Assembly: GCA_963772555.1 (NCBI GenBank) | Contig: CAVYXQ010000018.1 | Coordinates: 136,516 to 200,515, forward strand | Source: Roseiarcus sp963772555 | GTDB taxonomy: Bacteria > Pseudomonadota > Alphaproteobacteria > Rhizobiales > Beijerinckiaceae | Length of the DNA stretch: 64,000 bases | Reading direction: 5' to 3' | Part shown: positions 34,269 through 43,800 of the stretch, piece after piece | Layout of the letters: each line of letters opens with the position of its first letter | Position numbering within the stretch: the first letter of the stretch is position 1 | Translations under genes and position numbers: made by a program | The notes under the pieces: model-generated | Database searches by the model: none | What the model saw: only the letters and a program-made list of their open reading frames with translations | What the model was told of the DNA's origin: nothing

Positions 34269-36614
34269 CTATAATTTGAATATTCGGGTGAAAAGCCCCT
34301 TGCGGCGCATCTCAACAGGCCTGTCGCCTCGAGGTTTCGGCGCATCCTCGTCCGGGCGATCAACTTGTCCAGGCTTATTGGGCGCCGGGCTCTTGATCGC
34401 ATTCACAAGAGAAAACATGTCGTCAGCGTTACTTCTTACCCGCTGTACTTGCTCCCCTGGCAGCTTCCTGACATAGAACCTGCCGCTGATCCGCACCAGA
34501 TCCTCCTCAGGCCAATCTGCATAGCTCGCCGGGTAGGAGGCCCTGATCCGCGGCAGAACATCCGCCATGTAGTCCTTCTCCGCCAACATATTGGTCTCCC
34601 GGTCGATGACTTCAAAGCCCGCTTCCTCGAAGAGAGCTCTGAATTCGATCGAGCGAAGCCTGTTGCCAAATTCGAACTTCCAGTTCGCCGCCTCCGCAGC
34701 TCGTAGAAAATCTTCGTCGCGCAATATCAAGTGTTCCAAGGGGCGTGAGAAATCGCGGTGATCGCGCCAGTCGATTTGGTGTGCAGACCAGGCTCCAACC
34801 TTGGATACACGCGCCAATTCATGTGCAACGCGCCGCATGTCTACGACATGCTCCAAGACGGCGTTCGAATAGACAAAATCCATGCTCTCGTCGGGAACGG
34901 AGTTGAGAGCTTCCGCCGGTTCCCGGACTAGCACCAGGGAGGTTGCTTCGTGGCTTTGCCCCGCCACCGCCTTCTTCAACTCCCGGCTGGCGTCCGGCCA
35001 TTTCTCGCTCAGCATTTGATAGAGCACAGGGTGAAAGTCCGGATCCCATTGGGCGAGATAAGGGTCGGCGAGGGTGATCTTTGCGCCCATCGAGGCCAGA
35101 ATCAACTGCACCCCGAATTCCGGCCCGGGTCCAATTTCAAGGAAACTGAGCCCCTCAATACTGGCGCCGCTCTTCTGGAAGGCAGAAAAATACGCGGGCA
35201 ACAGTGAGTCAGCATATTCAAAAGCTTGCTGAATTTCCGCTGGGCTTCGTTTTTTAGAAGCAGCAGGCGCATCGCCCATTGGAGCCCCCAGCGCGTCGCT
35301 TAAGAGAGAGATTGAGTATCCACGTCCGTTCACGTTCGGGTCGGAATTGTCCGAGCTGGAAAACAGGAGCCGTTCGCGCCAATGTGAGTAAGCGCCTGCG
35401 CCGAAGACACGGATGTGCTCGTGCAACGCGTGCGCCCGGCCCAGTGGACGACCGTCCTCGAATAGCTCCAAGGGCGATCGCGTCCACTGGTCAACATTAT
35501 CGGCGCAAGCGGCGAAATCGAAGCCGCAATCCGGCGGCAGGGTGAACTCCCAGGCGTTGCCCGATTCGCGCGGGAACGGCGGAACCAAACGCCAACCCGC
35601 GGCGCCAATCCGCGCGAGCCTGGGGTTCGGCGCGGCGCTACGGGCCGTTGGGCGAATATCATACTGCCCAACTCCGTTTGATGATGAGCCGCGGGCTGCC
35701 GTCGACGGCACTTGCGACAGGTCGGTGTAGCCAAGTTCTTGCATAAGTCCAGATAGCCCGATTTCCTGCGCCACGCCTCGCATTTCCGAGCCGTCAGCGG
35801 ATGTTGACTTAGGACCGTGCTGACGCCTCAGGCCCTCGGCGCAATGATCGTCCCAAAGGAGGTCAATCGCGAGGAATAGGGGGCGCAGGACTTCATCGGG
35901 CTGCGCGCAAAGGTCTTCGTAGCGGATTTCGAAGTAGCGCCCGCTTGACCTGCGCTCGCGGCTTTTCTCGATCGTCTTCTTCCAGTTTAGCAGCAGATCG
36001 AGGAGATAGGGGCGGTCGAGCGGGCGTCCGGAGAGCTGCGCGCAGGAGTTGGCGAAGCTTAGCGGATGACGGACGATATGAACCCAAGTGGCCTCGGGAA
36101 AAACGCGGTCGTAAATGGCCCAGTCGATATCGACAGGGCCTCCGTTCCAGATCTCCTTGAAGCCCCAGTGGCGCTTGCTCGAGCTCGATATACAAAACCA
36201 GTCGTCAATCGCCCGCCGCAGTATCCCTGCGGTTCTTTCGAGCTCCGAGGCCTTCAGCTCGGCGCCAATTCGTTTGTAGGAGTCTGAAACTTCGGCGGTC
36301 GGAAGCCCGAACGCAACATCCGCCAAGAAACGCTCCCTTAAACCTCTTTGAACCGAATTTCCATCGCAGCCCCATAGCGCATCCCAAACGCGCGGCACCA
36401 TGAAGCGCATTTCGCCCAGCATCATGATGTCCGGGTGGCCGCCCAAGACGGCGTTCAGGAGCGACGTACCCGAACGGCCGGACCCTATGATGATAATCGG
36501 CGCGGTAATAGAGCAGAGATTCGCGCCCAGGCCGCCGCCGCTATACGGACGCCGCGGCGAAGCATTGCGCGCATTTTGGCGGCTGGCGTGCGACAGCCGA
36601 GAATCTGCTTTCAT
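34269..36614 (-). CDS. Sulfotransferase / SHW module / methyltransferase fusion
   Basis: 781 residues with three parts. Residues 36-300 form a sulfotransferase: PAPS 5'-phosphate loop GSGRSGTSLL (44-53), 3'-phosphate region WVHIVRHPLSFANS (177-190), RYEDLC near 231. Residues 380-437 are the SHW module (LELFEDGRPLGRAHALHE, AYSHWRERLLFSSSDNSDP, NGRGY). Residues 470-740 are a class I methyltransferase (LSFLEIGPGPEFG; FVYSNAVLEHVVD). It should both sulfate and methylate the same or neighbouring sugar residue, with the module between the two active domains. The cytoplasmic location is inferred from the lack of signal or TM segments. Confidence 0.82.
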   Translation of the reverse strand: MKADSRLSHASRQNARNASPRRPYSGGGLGANLCSITAPIIIIGSGRSGTSLLNAVLGGHPDIMMLGEMRFMVPRVWDALWGCDGNSVQRGLRERFLADVAFGLPTAEVSDSYKRIGAELKASELERTAGILRRAIDDWFCISSSSKRHWGFKEIWNGGPVDIDWAIYDRVFPEATWVHIVRHPLSFANSCAQLSGRPLDRPYLLDLLLNWKKTIEKSRERRSSGRYFEIRYEDLCAQPDEVLRPLFLAIDLLWDDHCAEGLRRQHGPKSTSADGSEMRGVAQEIGLSGLMQELGYTDLSQVPSTAARGSSSNGVGQYDIRPTARSAAPNPRLARIGAAGWRLVPPFPRESGNAWEFTLPPDCGFDFAACADNVDQWTRSPLELFEDGRPLGRAHALHEHIRVFGAGAYSHWRERLLFSSSDNSDPNVNGRGYSISLLSDALGAPMGDAPAASKKRSPAEIQQAFEYADSLLPAYFSAFQKSGASIEGLSFLEIGPGPEFGVQLILASMGAKITLADPYLAQWDPDFHPVLYQMLSEKWPDASRELKKAVAGQSHEATSLVLVREPAEALNSVPDESMDFVYSNAVLEHVVDMRRVAHELARVSKVGAWSAHQIDWRDHRDFSRPLEHLILRDEDFLRAAEAANWKFEFGNRLRSIEFRALFEEAGFEVIDRETNMLAEKDYMADVLPRIRASYPASYADWPEEDLVRISGRFYVRKLPGEQVQRVRSNADDMFSLVNAIKSPAPNKPGQVDRPDEDAPKPRGDRPVEMRRKGLFTRIFKL

Positions 36615-36848
36615 GTTCCGATCTTGATCAAGCTAGGCAGCCGGTAAGGCGCAGTTCCTTGAGAGGTCAATATTTTACCGTTGTGGTCGAGACGCCCCAT
36701 CCTATCGCCAATTCGTGATCGCCAGTAAGTCAAAAAAACGTCATCAGGCGCCGCCGCAATAACAAAATTCCTCTCCTCGGCGGAAGCGCCCGGCGGCCGT
36801 CAAGGCATTCGGCGTGCTTCTCCCCACGCGGCCCAAGGTGAACGGAAG

Positions 36849-39827
36849 CTACGATGACGCGACCTCACCGAGGAGGTTGATCCACGCGGCGAGATAGCGG
36901 TCGTGATTGAAAACGTCCATCGCCTTGCGTCGCGCGGCCCGGCTCATCTCGAGGATTCGGCCTCGGTCGCGGAAGAGATCGTTGAGGAAGGCGGCGAGGT
37001 CCTCGGGCGTGTCCGCGTAAAAGCCGTCGACGCTATTTTCGATGAAGCGATCGACGTCGTGATTGCGCAAGCAGACCGGAATGACGCCGGTCATCATCGC
37101 CTCGCCGCGCGCGCGCGGCATCGGTGAGCGCAGCGTGGTGTTAAGATAAACGGAGAACTGCCGGATCCGATCAACGTAGGACCGGAAGTGCCGCACCGCG
37201 AAGGCGTTGGTGTTGCGCTGCTCGATGGAGCCGCCCGGGTGCTCCGAGGTCGCGACGCGCAGACCGGGCGTCAGAAGTTCGACAACCCTCTGGTGCTCCC
37301 AGGCGCCGCGGTAGTGTGGTCGGCTCATGTCGCGCGCCAGCGCGAGGACGTCGCGCTGACGGGTGCATTCCGGAAACTCTTGCGGGTCGAAGCCGTGCCA
37401 GATCACCCGCGCGTCGACGAAACCCCATTCACCAAGCGCCTCGTGAGAATTGCAAACTACGCGGACGCCGGCCAGCGCGAGCGCTCGCACCAGTTCCTGA
37501 CGCTCGGCGTCATGCAGGCGGAAAGCAGGCTTGCGCTCCGGATCAAGCCCATACTGACCCTCGAAAGGGACGGTGCCGTGGCAGATCGCCACCTTCGGCA
37601 GGTTGGGGAAGTTCTCCAAAAAGTGATGGAATGGCAGGCCCCATTGTCGCGGAATGACGTTGTTGCCGAGATACGCGGCAAAGACGTTCTCGTCGAAGTG
37701 CAGGATCGCCACATCGTAGTCGCGCGGATCGATCTGCGAGACCGGGACCATACGGGCGTTGGGGCGCAGCGGGCGCTGGTCGTAATGCCAGACATCGACC
37801 ATACTGTGGCCAAGCCCGGTGACCAGGATAAAGTCATGCGGCAGCTTGTAGAGCTCGTACTGGTGCGGCACGTGCCAGCGGTAGGTCAGGATCCGCAGGC
37901 GCCGTGCGCTGCGACGATAGCTGGCGAATAGCGGCTCGAGGGCTCGGCGCTGCTTGCCGAACAGCCGGTCGAGCCGGTCGCGCGGTTCGCCGTCGCGGAC
38001 GCCGTTGGCGTCAGCCCAGTCGACCAGCCGGCCGTAGGCGCCGGCCGCCCAGCGCCGCGCCGCCAGCGCCAAATCCGGATGCTTCTGGAACAGCAGCCAG
38101 AAGTAGCGCATCGAGCCTAGGACCTCTCGCGGCCCCGGCTTCGACTGATCGGGCGAGCAGTAGACCGAAAAGGCCTGGTCGGTGTAGCGGATCACGGCGC
38201 CCGCCGCATAGAAGCGGTAGCCCAGCTCGACGTCTTCCCACCCGAAGCCAGGATGCTTGGTCGAACAGGCGAACTCGGTATCGAAAAGCGGACCGCGCGC
38301 GAGGGCCCGCCGCTTGAAGGAGAAGTTGCGTGTGGTGGCGTTTACAAAGCCTTCCGGCTGCACCTTGTCCTGCGGCTCGCTCTCACTGGCGAGAGCCGAT
38401 GCGTCGCGTTCGAGCGCCCGCAACATCTGTGTTCCGCTGCGGTCTCCGGTCTCCATGATCGAGGGTCCGATGACGGCCTCGACGTCTGGGAACCAGTGCT
38501 CGAAGACGTGGGCGTTGACGAAGTCGCAATTGATCAGGCAGTCGCCGTCGATGATCGCGTAGAGATCGGCCTCGACTGCAGCCACGCCGGCGTTGCGACT
38601 GGCGCAGTTCCCTGGGCTCCCGACGTTGCGATGGACGACGATATCGATGTTGTCGACGCCGAGCCTCCGCACTGTCGCAGCGAAGCGCTGGACACGCTCA
38701 CAGCCGTCCCCGTCGTAATCGTCGACGACCACGACCGTGATGCGGCCCGCATAGCTTTGGCGCAGAACGTGGTCGAGGAATGTCTCGATCAGGTTAGACC
38801 TGCCACAGAGGATCGTCACAATGGCGACGTGCGGCAATCGTGCGGCGCGTACCTCCCCGATCACGCTGCGGATCGCCACCACGTCAAGGCGGGGGTTCCT
38901 CAACAGCGTCTCGTGGAGATCGGTTGACCGCAACAGCCGCAGTTGGCCGTCGTCTATGAGCGCGTAATGGCAGCGCCGCCGTGTCTGCTCGAGGTCCCGC
39001 GCGTCAGCGCGATGCCGCCCCTCGTAGCGAACCTCCGGCAGAGCCGGCAGGCCGCCGAACTGATAGAACAGCGTGACAACGCCGCGCCGGTGCAATTCGA
39101 AGCACAGCGCGTCGAAGCTCGGCCCGCCGAAGTCCTCACGGCCGGTTCCGTCGACCAAGATCACCAAATCGGCCGAGAAGATATCGCGCTGGCGCAGCAC
39201 CGACTGCGGGTCGATGACGGTTAGGACTATCCCGTCGAGGCGCTCCGCCAGACGGGTCATGAGGGCTCCGGAGTTGGGCGACAGGGGCAGCACGACGAAC
39301 ACCTTCGGCTGGACCGGCGCGGTCGCGTTCGCGCCGTAGAGAAAAGTGCGCTTTCCGCCGAAGGCGACAAAGTGGTGAGCGTAATCCCACGCGCCGACCA
39401 CGCAGGCGCGGACGTGGACGCCGATGCAGTCTTGGAGGGCTCCGCCGATGGAGGAGACCACCAGGCGGTACTTGGCCCCCGGCTCGAGCACCAGATCCTC
39501 GCCGAGGATGAAGGGGTGATACGTGTTGTCAGCAATGTCGGAGCCGGCGATGGTCCGACAGGCGAGAGCATTGCCGTCGCGATCCAACAGCTCGGCGAAC
39601 AGGCTGCTGCCGATCCGCCGTCGATACGTGGCGCACAGCAGGTCGATCGAGGTCACGCGGCCGAGCGGCGCGATGATCTCGACTTCAAGCGGGTTTTCGG
39701 GATTGATCCGCCGCGCGCTCGGCTGAGTTGTCTCCGGGAACCGGGCCTCCCACATCCAATGCGCGAGCTCGTCCTGGAACACGATGCGATGATGGGCGAT
39801 GGGCGCAGGTCGCGACTGGTGGGCCAT
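36849..39827 (-). CDS. Large two-domain glycosyltransferase (GT2 plus GT4-like)
   Basis: 992 residues from ATG 39827; a TTG at 39845 is the alternative. Residues about 20-150 are a beta-rich domain of unknown type. Residues about 180-320 are a poorly conserved region. Residues about 332-620 are a GT2 domain (VAIVTILCGRSNLIETFLDH, VVVDDYDGD, YAIIDGDC, FGWEDVELGYRFY). Residues about 650-990 are a GT4/GT-B-like domain (CHGTVPFEGQYG, VVCNSHEALGEWG, EAMMTGVIPVCLRN). It could add two different sugars in sequence. It sits between the sulfotransferase fusion and a coiled-coil protein in the leftward operon. Confidence 0.82.
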   Translation of the reverse strand: MAHQSRPAPIAHHRIVFQDELAHWMWEARFPETTQPSARRINPENPLEVEIIAPLGRVTSIDLLCATYRRRIGSSLFAELLDRDGNALACRTIAGSDIADNTYHPFILGEDLVLEPGAKYRLVVSSIGGALQDCIGVHVRACVVGAWDYAHHFVAFGGKRTFLYGANATAPVQPKVFVVLPLSPNSGALMTRLAERLDGIVLTVIDPQSVLRQRDIFSADLVILVDGTGREDFGGPSFDALCFELHRRGVVTLFYQFGGLPALPEVRYEGRHRADARDLEQTRRRCHYALIDDGQLRLLRSTDLHETLLRNPRLDVVAIRSVIGEVRAARLPHVAIVTILCGRSNLIETFLDHVLRQSYAGRITVVVVDDYDGDGCERVQRFAATVRRLGVDNIDIVVHRNVGSPGNCASRNAGVAAVEADLYAIIDGDCLINCDFVNAHVFEHWFPDVEAVIGPSIMETGDRSGTQMLRALERDASALASESEPQDKVQPEGFVNATTRNFSFKRRALARGPLFDTEFACSTKHPGFGWEDVELGYRFYAAGAVIRYTDQAFSVYCSPDQSKPGPREVLGSMRYFWLLFQKHPDLALAARRWAAGAYGRLVDWADANGVRDGEPRDRLDRLFGKQRRALEPLFASYRRSARRLRILTYRWHVPHQYELYKLPHDFILVTGLGHSMVDVWHYDQRPLRPNARMVPVSQIDPRDYDVAILHFDENVFAAYLGNNVIPRQWGLPFHHFLENFPNLPKVAICHGTVPFEGQYGLDPERKPAFRLHDAERQELVRALALAGVRVVCNSHEALGEWGFVDARVIWHGFDPQEFPECTRQRDVLALARDMSRPHYRGAWEHQRVVELLTPGLRVATSEHPGGSIEQRNTNAFAVRHFRSYVDRIRQFSVYLNTTLRSPMPRARGEAMMTGVIPVCLRNHDVDRFIENSVDGFYADTPEDLAAFLNDLFRDRGRILEMSRAARRKAMDVFNHDRYLAAWINLLGEVASS

Positions 39828-39887
39828 GATGCTTATGCGATGCAAAGCTCCGGCAGCCAGTGGATCGACCAGCGCGGGAGCTGAGGG

Positions 39888-40871
39888 CTACCGATCACCT
39901 TGTCTGCTCGGACTTGGTCTGCCGGACTTGCCGAGCGCCGACAAGGGAGCCCTCACAAACCTGCGGATCGACCGCTCGAATCTCCGCATTTGCTCCCCAA
40001 GGTTTGACGACCGGTCGATCGAACCGGCAGCGGCCCGGGCCACCTTGACGAGGCCGCGTTCCGCGCGCATGGGCGAGGCGATCGTCAGTGACCGCTCCAA
40101 CGCAGCGCGCAATTCGGCAAGGTCACGGTCGCGCTGGGCGAGCCGCCGCCTCAGAATATCGATTTCGGCGACGATCCGCCGATCGAAGCGTTCGAGCGCC
40201 AATTCGGCGAGCTTTTCGGCGTCGATCGCCCGCCTCAAACGACGGAGTTCGAATGCCGGACCTGGCGGCAACGCGGCGACATCGATCGGGTCGACCCGGC
40301 CGGCTGCCGCCTCGCTGCGTCGAACCAGGACGAGGTCGTTGCGCGCCTCGACCGCGGCGACGGCCTGACCGAAGAACGCCCGAACGTCCATCGGCGAGGT
40401 GGTGAGTTCCAACGCGCGCCCTTGGGACTGCGGCAGCACGGCGACGCCTTGCGCGGCTTCCGACGTGCCGCCGACCAGCTCCGCCATCGCCTGGATGGCG
40501 TCGAACAACGTCAAATGCCCGGCGCCGCCGTATCCGCCAGCCTCGAAGGGCGCGGTCGCAACATAGATCCCCGCGGGGGCCAACCGCGTCAGAGAAACGA
40601 GAAGGTCGGCGATGCGAACGTCGACCGGCGCCGAGCGAGCGTCGACAACCACGGCCGGGTGGAGAACGGCAGGCATCTCCGCCGCGCTCGCATGGATCGC
40701 CACCTGCGCGCCGGCGGCGGCGAGTTCCTCACACAGCGCTTCGATGCTGGGCTCGCCGATCACCACGACGTCTATCCCGCCGCGGCTGGCACGCGACATG
40801 GCCTGCGACACGACCGTCAGGATTTGCTTCGCCAATCGCTCATCGGCTCTTCGTAAATCATTGGACTGCAA
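39888..40871 (-). CDS. Unknown protein with C-terminal coiled coil
   Basis: About 327 residues from TTG 40871, chosen because AGGAG lies ten bases before it; the first ATG is at 40799. Residues about 35-200 look like an alpha/beta fold (GIDVVVIGEPSIEALCEEL, AVVVDARSAPVDVRIADLLV) reminiscent of a degenerate methyltransferase, without a clear SAM motif. Residues about 240-285 are a strongly charged coiled coil (AEIDILRRRLAQRDRDLAEL). The C-terminus is basic. The start overlaps the asnB-GT stop by 14 bases, so co-translation is likely. It may be a scaffold or length-control partner of the glycosyltransferases; no function is assigned. Confidence 0.6.
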   Translation of the reverse strand: MQSNDLRRADERLAKQILTVVSQAMSRASRGGIDVVVIGEPSIEALCEELAAAGAQVAIHASAAEMPAVLHPAVVVDARSAPVDVRIADLLVSLTRLAPAGIYVATAPFEAGGYGGAGHLTLFDAIQAMAELVGGTSEAAQGVAVLPQSQGRALELTTSPMDVRAFFGQAVAAVEARNDLVLVRRSEAAAGRVDPIDVAALPPGPAFELRRLRRAIDAEKLAELALERFDRRIVAEIDILRRRLAQRDRDLAELRAALERSLTIASPMRAERGLVKVARAAAGSIDRSSNLGEQMRRFERSIRRFVRAPLSALGKSGRPSPSRQGDR

Positions 40872-43800
40872 GTAGACGCTGCTCCTGCTGGGCGGTCGCC
40901 GCCAACTCCTGGTCAAAAAGAGAGGCGGCGACCGCAGCGTAGCGCGCGGCCATGACCGCCGGAGTCGATTGACGCGCGGCAGCCTTTCCGGCGTTGGCGG
41001 CCAGTCTTTTCGCCGTTCCGCTTTCCTTGAGCAATTCAACGCAGCACTCTGCGAGGCCTGCCACGTCGCCGGCAGGCCGGATACGCGCGCTCTCTGCGTC
41101 GACGAGAAGATCCGGTATCGCTCCCACGTTAGTGGCCACTATGGGGGTTCTGCTGAGCATGGCTTCGAGAATGACGTTCGGCATCCCCTCCTTCTTTGCG
41201 GTGTGCAGTAGCACGCTCGCCGCGCGCATGAGTACGTTAATGTCAGTCCGCGCCCCCAGGAAAAGGACCCGTTCCCCCAGTCCGGCGTCGCAGGCTTGCG
41301 AGCGGAGCTCGTGCTCCAGCGGACCGATGCCTGCGATGAGAAAGCGAATCTCAGCATCGCATTCCGCAATGCGCGCGCAAACCCTGAGAAAATCGTCCGG
41401 GCTCTTTTCCATGTCGAGCCGGAAAACACCCAATACGATCGGGGCGCCCTCCGAAATCTTCAAATCGCGCCGCAACGCCAACGCTTGCTCGTCGGTGGCC
41501 AATGGAAAGAGCGTTGCGTCGACCGCGTTCGGGATCGTCGCGACCTCAGAGGGGAGGACATCAAGCCAGCGTGCATAATCTTCATTGGCCGCGCGGAAAT
41601 TTCCCGTCAACCGAATCCGTGGCGATCCGACTACCGTCCGGTATCCCAACTCCATCCACGGCCAGTGCGAAACCCATTGCGGAAAGTGCGTGGGATTATA
41701 GTTCCTGAACGACATCACGACCCCAGGAATGTCCGCGACGAAAGCGGCGAGGGCGCCGCCGACGTTCGTAGAATCGAGCTGGGAAAAAACCACCTTGGCG
41801 TTGAGGGCGCGAAACACCGCCGCGACTTCCGCGATATTCCGCACGTCCATGAATTCACAAGGAAACCTTCGCAAGAATTCGTACAATTCAATGTCAAGTG
41901 GCTGACCGGCGGCAGAAATTATTTCAACGCCGGTGCTTTCAAGAAGAGCGAGATAATGCCTATTGTGACCTTCGAGTCGACCGCTCGTGACGAAGGTCAC
42001 GTCATACCCGAGCTCGGCAAGCCCTTTTGCCAGGTACACCCACTGACGTTCCGCGCCGCCGGAGACGAGGCCATGGGTGAAGACGACAATTCTGTCACCC
42101 GCGCGCAAACTTCCTACCTCCCGCGCGGGCATGATGTAGAGATCAGCAAAGCTCGAAAACCAAAGTTCCAGCTCCATCGGTGCAATCAATTCTTCCGGCG
42201 TGATTGGCGGGATCGATTGCAGGGGCGGAACCTCTTCACTATGCTTGCGTCTCTTCTTCTTCGTCTTCTTCCGTCGCAGAATTTTATCGCGCGCTCTTCG
42301 AAGAACATGACGTACGTCGTCCCGAAGGCTCTCGAAGAACAAGCGTGCTTTTGGCTTTGGCGCGATCAAAACGACTTCCTGATAGGCGCCGGGATCGAAT
42401 TGGCAAGGGAGAATGAGTTTCTCGAAGCCTTTCGCAGCCAGATCATGATAGGTGCTGGGGGTAAATCGCTGTGCAATCTTCAGGGTGGGAAGCACGAGGG
42501 CCACCGCGCCGTCCTGCGGCGCGCTCGGTGGTTGTCGGGGCACGTCGCCGCGGGCGGTCAAGAGAACAGGCTCAATCCGCGCATCCCCCCGCCGACGTCG
42601 ATCGCCCTCGAGCATTCTCGACGCGCCGGGTGGCAATCGCGTCGCCACTTCGGCGCCGGGCCCGAGGATCGTCCCGGGAACGGCAATGCAGGTCCTCCCT
42701 CCCGCAGGAACCGACCAGATTTCCGGCTGCGGCAACGTAATCCCTCGCGTCGCCCCCCGTACGTCCTTTGCTATGTCGGGAAAAACGACCGGGCGGTTGC
42801 GGAGCCAGAGCTCGAGCGAAACAACGCCCCAAAGCTGGTAGGGATTGAACCTCGCCGGATTGCGATGCCGCTGAAGAAACGCCTCAACGCCCTTGGCGCC
42901 CAGCTTGTCCCGCAACACGCTCCCGCCGCCGATAAGCTTCTCGGCCATAGGCAAAAGGCTGTCGCGCATCCACGCGTTCATCGGCAGTCCGAAGCCGCGC
43001 TTGGGCATGTCGACAAGATCCCGCGGCAAGTAGCGATAAGCCACCTCGCGCAGCGCCCGTTTTGAAAATTCGCCGTCGGCGAGAACGGATTCCGGCAGCC
43101 TTTCGGCAAATCGCGCCAGCTCGACGTTAAGGAAAGGCGTGCGCACTTCCAATGAGTGCTGCATGCTCATACGGTCGACTTTGGCAAGGACCGCGCCCGG
43201 CATGTAGTGGGCCGCATCCCCTGCCCGCATTGCGGCCAGAAGGGCGTCCGATGCCAAGTCGATCTCCGCGCGCAGTCGCGCCAGGTGGTGCGCGAACCCT
43301 TCTGGCAAGAATCCAAGCAATCCTTCAATTTCATCGTCGCCGGAAATTAGAATGGCGGGACCGTAGTAACGAGCGCCGGGTTTCCAATAGCCATTAGGCA
43401 AGAACGATCGGGCCTGCCATTTGGAGCGCTCTCTCAACAGCCCGGCGTAGCGGCCGTACCCGCCGAACAGTTCGTCGCCTCCGTCGCCGGAAATGGCGAC
43501 GGTGACATGCCGACGCGCAAAGCGGCTCAAATAATAGGTCGGAAGGCAAGAGGTGTCGGCGTTCGGCTCGTCGAGGAGCCTTCCGTAATTCTCGAGAAAG
43601 CCGCCAACGTCCGGTGAGATGATCTCCTCGTGGTGCTCCGCGCCAATATGGCGCGCGAAGGTTCGCGCCACCTCATGCTCGCTCTCCGCCGAAGCCCCCT
43701 CAAAGCCTATGGAATAGGTCTTCAAAGGCACTCCGAGCCTCTTGGCGATCAGGGCGCAGACGGTGGACGAATCGACGCCTCCAGACAGGAACGCTCCCAA

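Noticed and set aside
41296..43065. A 589-residue plus-strand open frame
   Set aside because: Antisense to the asnB-glycosyltransferase fusion; no recognisable domains.
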